In this document: positions 1 through 8,944 of the stretch, piece by piece
Numbering within the stretch: position 1 is the stretch's first letter
Layout of the letters: each line of letters opens with the position of its first letter
Program-made: the position numbers and the translations under genes
Assembly: GCF_900141905.1 (NCBI RefSeq)
Contig: NZ_FQZF01000011.1
Location: 62,001-126,000, forward strand
Direction: 5' to 3'
DNA: 64,000 nt
Origin: Muricoccus roseus
GTDB taxonomy: Bacteria; Pseudomonadota; Alphaproteobacteria; Acetobacterales; Acetobacteraceae
The notes under the pieces: generated by a model
What the model was told of the DNA's origin: nothing
Databases searched by the model: none
Seen by the model: only the letters and a program-made list of their open reading frames with translations

Positions 1-546
1 GTCCATGGCGCCGATGGGGGTCGCCTGCTCGGCCACCTGCACCTCGACCTCCTTGGAATCGAGGTTGCCGTCCCGAAGCATCTTGCGGAACTTGATGCGC
101 GTCTCGCCATTCGCGCCTTCGCCCACAAGCGCGGTGACAAGGCGCTCCTCGGCGTTCAGCTCGGCCTTGGCCTGGACCTCGGCGCGGGCGGCGTCGCGCA
201 GCTGCACGATGCTCGCTTCCACCAGATCGCGCACGATCTGCTCCACGTCGCGGCCGACATAGCCCACCTCGGTGAACTTCGTGGCCTCCACCTTCAGGAA
301 CGGCGCGTTGGCCAGGCGGGCCAGGCGGCGGGCGATCTCGGTCTTGCCGCAGCCGGTCGGGCCGATCATGAGGATGTTCTTCGGCACCACCTCCTCGCGC
401 ATGCCGTCCGGCAGCTGCTGGCGGCGCCAGCGGTTGCGCAGCGCGATGGCGACGGCGCGCTTCGCGTCGTGCTGGCCGACGATGTAGCGGTCCAGCTCCG
501 ACACGATCTCGCGCGGGGAAAGGTTCACGGCTTCCTGGGTATTCAT
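1..546 (-). CDS. hslU: ATP-dependent protease ATPase subunit HslU (N-terminal part)
   Basis: First 182 codons of the AAA+ unfoldase that feeds substrates to the HslV peptidase; the gene runs off the left edge. The Walker A motif GPTGCGKT lies at about residues 62-69 and the substrate-gripping pore motif GYVG follows shortly after, both in the order expected for HslU and not ClpX. The start at 546 (reading MNTQEAV) is used; an in-frame ATG nine bases upstream is possible and neither has a strong ribosome-binding site. In many proteobacteria hslV sits directly upstream of hslU; here the upstream neighbour, 49 bp away on the same strand, is an ArsR-type regulator, so hslV must lie elsewhere. Confidence 0.95.
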   Translation of the reverse strand, partial: MNTQEAVNLSPREIVSELDRYIVGQHDAKRAVAIALRNRWRRQQLPDGMREEVVPKNILMIGPTGCGKTEIARRLARLANAPFLKVEATKFTEVGYVGRDVEQIVRDLVEASIVQLRDAARAEVQAKAELNAEERLVTALVGEGANGETRIKFRKMLRDGNLDSKEVEVQVAEQATPIGAMD

Positions 547-595
547 CTGGATCATCCGGGCGCGGGGATCGCGCCCCATGGGGGTGTTCGGGTCG

Positions 596-937
596 TCAGG
601 CGGTCTCGACCAGCCGCGCGAGAGGCGGATCCTGCCGGGTGCCGGCGAGGACGGCATCCAGAAGGCCGGGGAAACGCGCGTCCAGCTCCGCGCGGCGCAG
701 CGAGACGATCCGGGCCGGCCCCTCGACCCGCACCCGCACCACGCCCGCCTCACGCAGGCGGGCGACATGGTAGGTGAGGTTCGTCTTGGTCGTGCAGTGG
801 AGGAAGGAGGAGCAACGCCTCTCCCCCTCCTCGGCCACCATCAGCACGATGGCCCGGCGGATCGGATCCCGCAGCGCGTCCAGCACCGCGGAGAGATCGA
901 TCGCCTCCGGGCCGGGGTGGGGGAGCGCCTTGGACAT
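596..937 (-). CDS. ArsR-type winged-helix transcriptional regulator
   Basis: A 113-residue winged-helix DNA-binding protein. The N-terminal stretch ([19 protein letters not shown]) is the usual first helix of ArsR proteins and [16 protein letters not shown] is the recognition helix and turn. One cysteine pair region (CSSFLHC) precedes the recognition helix, but the classical ArsR metal motif ELCVCDL is absent, so the ligand is unknown. The start at 937 is chosen because homologous regulators begin MSKxLPHP; longer in-frame starts exist upstream but would run through the operator region. It is divergent from an MFS transporter, and the shared intergenic region holds repeated short palindromes, so it very probably represses that transporter and itself. 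Confidence 0.85.
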   Translation of the reverse strand: MSKALPHPGPEAIDLSAVLDALRDPIRRAIVLMVAEEGERRCSSFLHCTTKTNLTYHVARLREAGVVRVRVEGPARIVSLRRAELDARFPGLLDAVLAGTRQDPPLARLVETA

Positions 938-977
938 GCCCACGAGATAGGCAATGCCGCCCATTCCTCCAAGAGGG

Positions 978-1048
978 TTGATCCAAGACCCGTTGGACCA
1001 ACTTGACCTCCCCGCCTCCGGCCTATAGTTCAATAACAATTGGACCAA
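978..1048. promoter_or_regulatory. Operator/promoter region between arsR-type gene and MFS gene
   Basis: Two copies of the perfect palindrome TTGGACCAA occur at 993-1001 (extended to GTTGGACCAAC, 992-1002) and 1040-1048, with a near copy TTGATCCAA at 978-986. They flank a possible plus-strand promoter, TTGACC at 1003-1008 and TATAGT at 1024-1029 (15-bp spacer, shorter than ideal). This arrangement is what one expects for a dimeric winged-helix repressor controlling the MFS gene. Inference from symmetry and position; no binding data. Confidence 0.6.
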
Positions 1049-1059
1049 GGGATGCGGCT

Positions 1060-2229
1060 ATGCCCCGCTCGCTGTTCTGGCTGGCTCTCGGCACCTTCGC
1101 CGTGGGCACGGGAACCTTCAGCCTGGCCGGGCTCCTGCCCGTCATCGCGGAGGATTTGGGCGTGGGGGTGCCGGCGGCCGGGCATCTCTCCATGGCCTTC
1201 GCCCTCGCCTACGCGCTCGCCTCCCCCGTGCTGGCCGCCGCAACCGCCGGGATGGAGCGCCGGACGGCGTTGCTGGCCGGCATGGGTCTCTATGTGCTCG
1301 CCTCCATCGGATGCGCGCTGGTGCCCGGCTATGCCGGGCTGATGGCGATGCGGATCCTCGCCGCGCTCTCGGCCGCGCTGTTTGTGCCCACCGCCGGCGC
1401 CTGCGCCATCGCCCTCGTCGAGCCCCATCACCGCGGTCGCGCCATGGCGCTGGTGATCGGCGGCATGACGCTCTCCACCGTGCTGGGCGCCCCGCTCGGC
1501 ACGCTGATCGGCGAGCATCTGGGCTGGCGGGCCGCCTTCCTGGCCGTCGCGGCGCTGGGCGCGGCCTCGGCCGCGGGGTCGCTGGCCTTCCTGCCCCGCC
1601 TGCCCGGCGCCAGGGGGGCGAGCGTGATGGAACGCCTCTCCGTCGCCGCACGGCCGGAGGTGACGGTGCTGCTGATGCAGACGGTCGTGGTCTTCGCCGG
1701 GGCCTTCACCCTGTTCTCCTATCTCGGCCCCTTTGTGCGCGGCACGCTCCAGTTCGGCGGAGAGGGCACGGCGCTGGCCCTGCTGCTCTCGGGGCTGGGC
1801 GGGCTGCTCGGCGTCTCGCTCGGCGGCTGGGCGGCGGACCGGCAGGATCCGCGGCGCTTCCTCATCCGCTCCAACGCGGTCCTCGGCGCCAGCCTGGCCG
1901 CCATCTCCCTCTGCGTGGAGTGGCTGCCGCTGTCGGCCGCCATCCCGGCCGTGCTCGTGCTCCTGGTGATCTGGGGCGCCTCGGGCTGGTGCTTCCCGGC
2001 GGTGCAGCAGGTCCGGCTCGTCAGCCTCTCCCCGCCCCTCGCGCCGGTGCTGCTCTCGCTGAACGCCTCGGCGACCTATCTCGGCGTGGCCTTCGGCGCC
2101 CTGGCCGGCGGGCTGACCATCGGCGGCGGCGGATTGCGGGAGGTGGGGCTGGTGGCGGGCGCGCTCGTCGCGCTGGGCGCGGCCATGGTGTGGCGGATGC
2201 GCGCCGCGCCGATCCCGGCCGTGCCCTAG
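1060..2229 (+). CDS. MFS transporter, DHA1-type drug/metabolite exporter
   Basis: A 389-residue protein with about 12 hydrophobic segments, the length and pattern of the major facilitator superfamily. The loop after helix 2 (TAGMERRTALLAG) and motif C-like glycine/proline stretch in helix 5 (MTLSTVLGAPLGTLIG) resemble the AraJ/DHA1 proton antiporters that export drugs, sugars or arabinose-like compounds. The start at 1060 gives a short cytoplasmic N-terminus (MPRSLFWLALG); a start 57 bases upstream would overlap the promoter. Divergent from the ArsR-type regulator that is likely to control it. The substrate cannot be read from sequence. The stop codon overlaps the convergent kinase gene by 4 bp. 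Confidence 0.85.
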   Translation: MPRSLFWLALGTFAVGTGTFSLAGLLPVIAEDLGVGVPAAGHLSMAFALAYALASPVLAAATAGMERRTALLAGMGLYVLASIGCALVPGYAGLMAMRILAALSAALFVPTAGACAIALVEPHHRGRAMALVIGGMTLSTVLGAPLGTLIGEHLGWRAAFLAVAALGAASAAGSLAFLPRLPGARGASVMERLSVAARPEVTVLLMQTVVVFAGAFTLFSYLGPFVRGTLQFGGEGTALALLLSGLGGLLGVSLGGWAADRQDPRRFLIRSNAVLGASLAAISLCVEWLPLSAAIPAVLVLLVIWGASGWCFPAVQQVRLVSLSPPLAPVLLSLNASATYLGVAFGALAGGLTIGGGGLREVGLVAGALVALGAAMVWRMRAAPIPAVP

Positions 2230-5200
2230 GGCCGGCGCTCAGGCGGAAGCGAGGGATCCGCCACGCGGTGCTGGGCGGCCTGGGTCAGCACATGCCGCAG
2301 CTTCCGCGCCAGCGCTTCCCGAGTATAGGGCTTGGAAAGCAGCTCGACGCCTTCGTCCAGCCGGCCGTCATGCACGATGGCATTCTCGGTATAACCGGAG
2401 GTGAACAGCACGCCGAGGCCGGGCAACCGCTCCCGCGCGCGGCGGGCCAGTTCCGGGCTCTTCAGCGGGCCCGGCATCACCACATCGGTGAAGAGAAGGT
2501 CGATCGGCGCGCCGCTCTCGATCACCGCCAGCGCGCTGGCCGCGTCATGGGCCTTCAGCACGCGGTAGCCGAGCTCGGTCAGCATCTCCACCACCGTGGC
2601 GCGCACCGTCTCGTCATCCTCCGCCACCAGGATCGTCTCGGCCCCGCCCGAGACGGGGCTGTCATCCACCGCGGCAATCTCCTCCTCCGGCCCGGCGGCG
2701 CGGGGCAGGAAGAGGCGCACGGTGGTGCCGCGCCCGACCTCGGATTCGATCTTCACATGGCCGCTGGACTGCTTCACGAAGCCATAGACCATGGAGAGCC
2801 CGAGCCCGGTCCCCTTCCCTTCCGGCTTGGTGGAGAAGAAGGGCTCGAAGACCAGGGCCTGGACCTCGGGCGCCATGCCGCAGCCCGTATCCTTGACGGC
2901 GAGCATCACGTAGTCCCCGGGCCGAACCTCCGCCTGCGCGCGCGCCTCCGCCTCGTCGATCCGCGCGTTCCCGGCCTCGATGACCAGCCGCCCCGTGCCC
3001 TCCATCGCGTCGCGGGCATTGATCGCCAGGTTCAGCAGCGCGTTCTCCGCCTGGGCGGGGTCGATGAAGGTGTTCCAGAGCCCATCGGCCACCACCGTCT
3101 CGATCTCGACCGCCTCGCCGATGGTCCGCCGCAGCATGTCCTCCATGCCGGTGACGAAGCGGCTGATATTCACCACCTTCGGCTCCAGCGCCTGGCGCCG
3201 CCCGAAGGCGAGCAGCTGCGAGGCGAGCTTCGCGCCCCGGGTAACGCCGGCCATGGCGTTGTTCAGCCGCCGCTCCGCCCGCTCATTCCCGGCCACGTCC
3301 CGCGCCAGCAGCTGCAGGTTGCCGGAGACGACCTGCAGCAGGTTGTTGAAGTCATGCGCCACGCCGCCGGTCAGCTTGCCGATGGATTCCATCTTCTGCG
3401 CCTGCTGCAGCGCGGCCTCGGCCTGCCGGCGCTCGGCGATCTCGGCGATCACCCGCGCCTCCAGCGTCTCGTTCAACTGCCGGAGCTGATCCTCGGCGCG
3501 GCGGCGATGGCCGATCTCGCGCTGCGCAGACTGGTACAGCCGCGCATTGTCGATCGCGGTCGCGGCATGGCCGCCGATGCCGCGCAGCAGCGCCTCGTGC
3601 TCCGGCTTGAAGCGGCCGGGCTCGGGATGGCCGAAGAACAGCCCGCCCAGCACCTCGCCCGAACGCGAGATGACCGGCACGGCGAGGTAGCTGCGAACGG
3701 GCAGGTGCCCCTCCGGCATGCCGTGGAAGGGGGCGTGGTGACCGTAGCGCGGGTCGGACCGGATATCGTCCGAGCGGATGATCCCCTCGCCCCGGAAGGT
3801 GGGCTCGAACACCGCGGTGGCGCGCGGCATGGGAAACCCCTCGAAGGCGGAGCGCGGCACGCCGGAGAGGGCGTAGAGCATGTAGCTCCCGCCCTTCTCG
3901 TCCAGCACGTTGTAGAAGAAGGCCCCGAAGGCGGCGCCCGTGACCTCCACCCCCGCATCGGTGACCATCTGCACCACGCGATCGAGGTCCAGCTCCGCTG
4001 CCAGGGTGGCGCCGGTGCGGTTCAGCACCTCCAGCACCGCGGTCTCCCGCCGCAGGGCATTCTCGGCGCGGCGGATCTCCGTCACGTCCACGTTCACGCC
4101 GATCATGCCGAGGAACTCGCCCCCGGGGCCGAAGCGAGGCTGGGCCTCGCTGCGGAGGACGCGCCAGGCGCCGTCATGGCGCCGGAAGCGCGCCTCCGTC
4201 TGGAAGCCTGCCTGGGCGCGCATCGCGGCCTGATAGGGGCCGGCCAGAGCCTCCCGGTCCTCGGGATGAACGGTGGAGAACCAGTCGAAGGAGGCGACCT
4301 CCTCCTCCTCCAGCCGCCAGAAGGCACGCTGGGCCCGGTTCAGATAGGCGCAGCTTCCGCTCGGCGTGCTCATCCAGAGCTTCACCGGCGCGCTCTCGGC
4401 CACCAGGCGGAAGCGCCCCTCGCTCTCGCGCAGCGCATCCACCGCGCGCTTCTGCTCCGTCACGTCATGGCCCTGGACGAAGACGCCCGTGGCCTCGCCG
4501 CCCTGGAAGATCGGCTGGTAGATGAAATCGACGAAGTGCACCTCCGGCTCGGCGCCGGGACGGTGGGCGAGCAGGATGGGATACTGCCGCCCGACAAAGG
4601 GCTCGCCCGTGCGCTTCACCTGGTCCAGCAGGGCCACGAAGCCCTGCTCCACCACCTCCGGCAGCACCTCGGCCACCGTGCGGCCCAGTAGCTCCCGCCC
4701 GCCGACGAGCCGGAGATAGGCCGCATTGGCCATGCTGAAGCGGTGATCCGGCCCGTCCACCACCGCCATGAAGCCGGGCGCCTGCTCGAACAGGGCATGC
4801 AGGCGCTGGCGCTCGGTCTCCAGCGCGGTGTTCGCCTCCTGCACCGCCTCGGCACGGCGGAACACGTCGGTCTCGATCTGCGCGGCGGGCCCGGCCGGGC
4901 CCAGACGGCGCGCCAGGCTGCGCAGCCGGTGCAGCTCGGTCACGTCCACCGTGTGCTGGAGGATCAGGGCCACCCGTCCGTCCGGCCCGGCCAGGGGGGT
5001 ATGGGTGGCGCTCCAATAGCGCTCCTCGTAGCCCGCCCCGTCCGGCAGGGCGATGTCGTAGCGGATCAGGGAAAGGTGGTCCTTTTCCCCCGTCGCCAGC
5101 ACGCGCTCCAGCGAGGCGCGGAGCTGGCGGTGCCCCTCCGAGGCCGGATCGCTGGGAAAGGCCTCGAACATGTTGCGCCCGAGGAGCTCCTCCCGCCGGC

Positions 5201-5360
5201 GCATCGTGACCCGGAGATAGGCATCGTTCATCGCGACCAGCGCGAAGCCGGGGTCCATCAGGACATAGGGATTGGGGGAGGCCGCGAAGAGCGCCGCGAA
5301 ATCGATCGGGATCACGGGGGCGGACCAGCCAGGTCCGGCCCCCTCGGGACGGGTCGTCAA
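2226..5360 (-). CDS. PAS-PAS-PAS-GAF hybrid sensor histidine kinase
   Basis: A 1044-residue cytoplasmic hybrid kinase without membrane segments. Order: PAS at about 20-145, PAS at 185-305, PAS/PAC at 312-435, GAF at 445-605, a coiled-coil linker, HisKA with phospho-acceptor His669 (VAHDFNN), HATPase with N box Asn781, G1 DTGCGM (824-829) and G2 GKGTGLGLS (848-856), then a receiver domain with Asp959 (TDVVMPG) and Lys1010. The HDFNN form of the H box is typical of soluble blue-light/stress type hybrid kinases. The PAS domains lack an obvious LOV photoactive NCRFLQ motif, so light sensing is not indicated. No separate response regulator lies next to it. The most upstream start is TTG; a GTG at 5315 is an alternative. 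Confidence 0.9.
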   Translation of the reverse strand: MTTRPEGAGPGWSAPVIPIDFAALFAASPNPYVLMDPGFALVAMNDAYLRVTMRRREELLGRNMFEAFPSDPASEGHRQLRASLERVLATGEKDHLSLIRYDIALPDGAGYEERYWSATHTPLAGPDGRVALILQHTVDVTELHRLRSLARRLGPAGPAAQIETDVFRRAEAVQEANTALETERQRLHALFEQAPGFMAVVDGPDHRFSMANAAYLRLVGGRELLGRTVAEVLPEVVEQGFVALLDQVKRTGEPFVGRQYPILLAHRPGAEPEVHFVDFIYQPIFQGGEATGVFVQGHDVTEQKRAVDALRESEGRFRLVAESAPVKLWMSTPSGSCAYLNRAQRAFWRLEEEEVASFDWFSTVHPEDREALAGPYQAAMRAQAGFQTEARFRRHDGAWRVLRSEAQPRFGPGGEFLGMIGVNVDVTEIRRAENALRRETAVLEVLNRTGATLAAELDLDRVVQMVTDAGVEVTGAAFGAFFYNVLDEKGGSYMLYALSGVPRSAFEGFPMPRATAVFEPTFRGEGIIRSDDIRSDPRYGHHAPFHGMPEGHLPVRSYLAVPVISRSGEVLGGLFFGHPEPGRFKPEHEALLRGIGGHAATAIDNARLYQSAQREIGHRRRAEDQLRQLNETLEARVIAEIAERRQAEAALQQAQKMESIGKLTGGVAHDFNNLLQVVSGNLQLLARDVAGNERAERRLNNAMAGVTRGAKLASQLLAFGRRQALEPKVVNISRFVTGMEDMLRRTIGEAVEIETVVADGLWNTFIDPAQAENALLNLAINARDAMEGTGRLVIEAGNARIDEAEARAQAEVRPGDYVMLAVKDTGCGMAPEVQALVFEPFFSTKPEGKGTGLGLSMVYGFVKQSSGHVKIESEVGRGTTVRLFLPRAAGPEEEIAAVDDSPVSGGAETILVAEDDETVRATVVEMLTELGYRVLKAHDAASALAVIESGAPIDLLFTDVVMPGPLKSPELARRARERLPGLGVLFTSGYTENAIVHDGRLDEGVELLSKPYTREALARKLRHVLTQAAQHRVADPSLPPERRP

Positions 5361-5433
5361 CAGGTGGAACTCGGGATGGGACGCGGCGGGATATAGGGGC
5401 GGGATCGCCGCCGCGCCACTGAATCCCGCCGCC

Positions 5434-6933
5434 TTACCCGGCGCGGCGCGCGCGCCATGCCCCCCAGAGGCGCGGCCCGGCCAGGGCCAGCAGCGCCAGC
5501 AGCAGGATCGACAGCGAGATCGGGCGGGTGACGAAGGTGGTCCAGTCCCCCTGGCTGATGGTCAGCGCCTGCCGGAGCGCCTGCTCCGCCATCGGCCCCA
5601 GGATCATCCCGATGACGACCGGCGCCGTCGGGAAGTCGAAGCGCCGCATGAACATGGCGATGATGCCGATGCCATAGAGCAGCACCAGGTCCGTGACCGA
5701 GTTGCTGATGCCGTAGGTGCCGATGGTCGCGAAGACCAGGATGCCGGCATAGAGCTGCGGCGTCGGAATCTTCAGGATGCGCGCCCAGAGCCCGACCAGC
5801 GGCAGGTTCAGGACCACGAGCATGACATTGGCGATGTAGAGGCTGGCGATCAGCGTCCAGACCAGCACGGGCTGCTGCGTGAACAGCATCGGCCCGGGCT
5901 GGATGCCGTAGGACTGGAAGGCCGAGAGCATGATGGCCGCGGTGGCCGAGGTGGGCAGGCCCAGGGTGAGCATCGGCACCAGCACGCCGGCCGCCGCCGC
6001 GTTGTTCGCCGCCTCCGGCCCCGCCACGCCCTCGATAGCGCCTGTGGTGCCGAACTCGGCGCGGTGCTCGGGCTTCACCAGCTTCCGCTCGGCGTAATAG
6101 CTGAGCATGGTCGGCATCTCGGTGCCGCCCGCCGGCAGCACGCCGAAGGGGAAGCCAAGGAAGGAACCCCGCAGCCACGGGCCGATGGAACGCTTCCAGT
6201 CGCTCGCGCTCATCCAGAGCCGCCCGACCGGGCGCACCTCCTGCACCCCCTCCGCATGGCGCCAGGCCAGGTGCATCGTCTCCCCGACCGCAAAGAGGGC
6301 GACAGCGACGAGCACCACGTTCACCCCGTCCAACAGTTCCGGGATGCCGAAGGTCAGGCGCGGCTGGCCGGTCTGCAGGTCGATCCCCACCAGCCCCAGC
6401 ATCAGCCCGAAGCCGAGCGAGGTGAGGCCGCGCAGCGCCGAGCCCCCCAGCACGGCGGAGACGGTGACGAAGCAGAGCAGCATCAGGGAGAAGTATTCGG
6501 CGGGCCCAAGCTTCAGCGCCACCTCCACCACCAGCGGCCCGACGAAGGAGATGCCGAGCGTGCCGACCGTGCCCGCGATGAAGGAACCGACGGCCGCCGT
6601 GACCAGGGCCGGTCCCGCGCGGCCGTTCCGCGCCATCTTCGCGCCCTCCAGCGCCGTGATGATCGAGCCCGATTCACCCGGCGTGTTCAGCAGGATGGAG
6701 GTGGTCGAGCCGCCATACATCGCGCCGTAGAAGACGCCGCAGAACAGGATGAAGGCGCCGGTCGCCTCCACCTGGAAGGTCACGGGCAGCAGCAGCGCGA
6801 TGGTCAGCGCCGGGCCGATGCCGGGCAGCACGCCGATGGCCGTGCCGAGGAAGCAGCCGAGCAGCGCCCAGCCGAGATTGATCGGCGTCAGCGCCGATCC
6901 GAAGCCCATGGCCAGGCCGGAGATCGCGTCCAT
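5434..6933 (-). CDS. tctA: Tripartite tricarboxylate transporter large membrane subunit TctA
   Basis: A 499-residue, about 12-helix membrane protein. The N-terminal part ([20 protein letters not shown]) and the glycine-rich second half are diagnostic of TctA, the sodium- or proton-coupled translocating subunit for citrate and other carboxylates. Its ATG overlaps the tctB stop by one base (TGATG), so the two are translationally coupled. The binding protein gene tctC lies further upstream at 8945-9922 in the same direction, separated by an antisense RTX gene. Confidence 0.93.
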   Translation of the reverse strand: MDAISGLAMGFGSALTPINLGWALLGCFLGTAIGVLPGIGPALTIALLLPVTFQVEATGAFILFCGVFYGAMYGGSTTSILLNTPGESGSIITALEGAKMARNGRAGPALVTAAVGSFIAGTVGTLGISFVGPLVVEVALKLGPAEYFSLMLLCFVTVSAVLGGSALRGLTSLGFGLMLGLVGIDLQTGQPRLTFGIPELLDGVNVVLVAVALFAVGETMHLAWRHAEGVQEVRPVGRLWMSASDWKRSIGPWLRGSFLGFPFGVLPAGGTEMPTMLSYYAERKLVKPEHRAEFGTTGAIEGVAGPEAANNAAAAGVLVPMLTLGLPTSATAAIMLSAFQSYGIQPGPMLFTQQPVLVWTLIASLYIANVMLVVLNLPLVGLWARILKIPTPQLYAGILVFATIGTYGISNSVTDLVLLYGIGIIAMFMRRFDFPTAPVVIGMILGPMAEQALRQALTISQGDWTTFVTRPISLSILLLALLALAGPRLWGAWRARRAG

Positions 6934-7430
6934 CAGAGAATGCCCTCCAGCACGCCCGCGCCGATGTTCACGCCCAGCAGGCGCGAGAAGCCGATGAAGG
7001 CGCCGAGCGTGACGATGATCCCGATCGCCAGGTCCCGCAGCGGCCTGCGGGACCCGAAGGCGGCGCAGACCAGCACGTACTGGATGGTGGCGGCGATGAC
7101 GAAGCCGAGCCAGTCGATGAGGGCGATCTGCACCAGCAGCCCCGCGCCGAGCAGGCCGATCGCCCGCCAGTTGGTCGGCGGCGCCTCCATGGCCTCCTCG
7201 ATGTCGCGGCTCCACCCGCCGCGCAGCGCGACGGCGGAAAGCCCCGCCCCCAGCACGACGAGCGCGCCCCCGACGAGATAGGGAACCGCCTTGGCGCCGA
7301 CCTGCGCATAGAGCGGGGAGTCCGGGATGGCCCAGGCGGCATAGACGGTCAGCAGGCCGAGCAGAACGACGAAGAGGCCGACGCCCAGATCGGCGCGCGG
7401 CGTCCCGGCCTGCGGGGAGGGTTGTTTCAT
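6933..7430 (-). CDS. tctB: Tripartite tricarboxylate transporter small membrane subunit TctB
   Basis: A 165-residue protein with four hydrophobic segments (for example [19 protein letters not shown] and [15 protein letters not shown]), the size and topology of TctB, the small membrane subunit of TTT transporters. It ends in the start codon of tctA. The region upstream is only about 160 bp to a divergent RTX gene, so if tctBA is not reached by read-through from tctC it must have its own promoter there. Confidence 0.9.
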   Translation of the reverse strand: MKQPSPQAGTPRADLGVGLFVVLLGLLTVYAAWAIPDSPLYAQVGAKAVPYLVGGALVVLGAGLSAVALRGGWSRDIEEAMEAPPTNWRAIGLLGAGLLVQIALIDWLGFVIAATIQYVLVCAAFGSRRPLRDLAIGIIVTLGAFIGFSRLLGVNIGAGVLEGIL

Positions 7431-7588
7431 GGCGGTCTCGTTCCCTGGCCCACCGGGGGCAGGCCTTGCGCCTGCATCGCATGGCCCCGCGGGAAGCGGA
7501 AGGCGCGGGCCGATACTTACGATTCCTTCATCCTGGGGCGGTAGCCTGCCCCCTCCGGCCCCTCCGTCAGCCCGGGAAGGACAGCTCC

Positions 7589-8893
7589 TTGACGATCTAC
7601 ATCAACCCATCGCCCGCTGTGGCAGGCACCAGCCGGACCGATCTCTTCCTCTTCGACGACCTGAACCGCTTCCTCGCTGCCGGCCCGCTCGATGGCGGCG
7701 CGGGCGCCGATGGCCTCGTCTTCCTCGGCAACGTGACGCTGACGGACAGCCATTTCGCCTCGCTCCGGAACATGGAGGGCCTGCTGCTCGACGGCGCCGG
7801 CGCGCAGAGCCTGACCCTAGGGGCCAATGCCGCCCTGGCCTTCACCGATGGCCGGGTCGCGATCCTCGCGCCGAACGCCGCCTCGCTTTTCCTGAGGGCC
7901 TCCGCCCTGCCCATGGGCGGCAACCTCTTCGTCCTCGCCGGCGACGGGAACGACACGCTCATCGGCGGCGCCGGGCGCGACGCCCTGCATGGCGGCGCCG
8001 GCAACGACCTGATCCTGGGCGGGGGCGACATGGACACGCTGCTCGGCAGCGAGGGGGACGACACGCTGCGCGGCGATGCCGGCAACGACGTCCTGCTGGG
8101 CGGCGACGGCCACGATTCCCTGCTGGGCGGCGACGGGGACGACCGGCTCTTCGGCGAGGCCGGGGACGACACGCTGCTGGGCGGGAATGGGCATGACCTG
8201 CTGGAAGGCCGCGACGGCACCGACCGCCTCGATGGCGGGACAGGGGCCGATACGATGTTCGGCGGCCTCGGCGATGACCGCTACATCGTGGACGATGCCG
8301 GCGACCTGGCGATCGAGCTGGAGGGAGGCGGCACGGATACGGTCGTCTCCAGCGTCTCCTTCACCATCGGCCTCGCGGTGGAAAGCCTGACCCTCAACGG
8401 CAACGCGGCGGTGAGCGGCACGGGCAACGCGGCCGCCAACCGCATCCTCGGCAATGCCGGGCACAACCTGCTGAGCGGGATGGGCGGCAAGGACACGCTG
8501 ATCGGCGGCGCGGGGGACGACACGCTCATCGGCGGCGCCGCGGCGGACCGGCTGACCGGCGATGCGGGGGCGGATGCCTTCCGCTACGCCGTGGCGGCCG
8601 AGGGCGCCGATTCCATCACCGATTTCCTCTCGGGCACGGACCGTATCGAGGTGTCGGCCGCGGGGTTCGGCGGCGGACTGGCCGAGGGGATGGACCTCCT
8701 GGCCACGGGGCATTTCGCGCAGAACACCACCGGCCGCGCGGACGCACCTTTCGGAACCGGCCAGTTCATCTTCGAGACGGACACGCCGCGGCTCTGGTGG
8801 GATGCGGACGGGGCGGGCGGCAGCGCCGCGGTGCTCGTCGCCGGCCTGTCGGGCGCATTCCTGCAGGCGAGCGACATCCAGGTCATCGCCTGA
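7589..8893 (+). CDS. RTX-type calcium-binding secreted protein
   Basis: A 434-residue acidic protein with 12 consecutive RTX nonapeptides (GGxGxDxLx) at about residues 116-233, a beta-rich insertion at 234-285 (VSSVSFTIGLAVESLTL) of the kind seen in bacterial calcium-binding repeat proteins, a second RTX block at about 288-330 and a C-terminal domain resembling that of serralysin-family proteins (FRYAV..DSITDFLSGTDRI). No classical signal peptide; such proteins leave by type I secretion using a C-terminal signal. No type I exporter is in the window. No protease HExxH motif is present, so an adhesive or matrix role is more likely than an enzyme. TTG at 7589 is chosen as start because GGAAGGA lies 8 bases upstream. 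The gene lies antisense inside the tct locus. Confidence 0.8.
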   Translation: MTIYINPSPAVAGTSRTDLFLFDDLNRFLAAGPLDGGAGADGLVFLGNVTLTDSHFASLRNMEGLLLDGAGAQSLTLGANAALAFTDGRVAILAPNAASLFLRASALPMGGNLFVLAGDGNDTLIGGAGRDALHGGAGNDLILGGGDMDTLLGSEGDDTLRGDAGNDVLLGGDGHDSLLGGDGDDRLFGEAGDDTLLGGNGHDLLEGRDGTDRLDGGTGADTMFGGLGDDRYIVDDAGDLAIELEGGGTDTVVSSVSFTIGLAVESLTLNGNAAVSGTGNAAANRILGNAGHNLLSGMGGKDTLIGGAGDDTLIGGAAADRLTGDAGADAFRYAVAAEGADSITDFLSGTDRIEVSAAGFGGGLAEGMDLLATGHFAQNTTGRADAPFGTGQFIFETDTPRLWWDADGAGGSAAVLVAGLSGAFLQASDIQVIA

Positions 8894-8944
8894 GGAAACC
8901 GGGCGGGGGTGCGCGCCACGACGCGCACCCCCGCCCTCCCGGGG

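Noticed and set aside
1311-4691. Very long open frame (1126 codons) on the plus strand
   Set aside because: It runs antisense to the hybrid kinase and out of frame with the MFS gene; the product is low-complexity Arg/Ala/Gly/His, as expected for shadow frames in GC-rich DNA.
5272-7281. 669-codon plus-strand frame
   Set aside because: Antisense to tctA/tctB, composed of charged low-complexity sequence.
7446-7465. Sigma-54 promoter before the RTX gene
   Set aside because: A GG-N10-GC spacing occurs, but the TTGC half is missing, so this is probably chance.
7466-7588. N-terminal extension of the RTX gene
   Set aside because: Residues before TTG 7589 are arginine-rich and unlike RTX proteins; a good ribosome-binding site precedes 7589.
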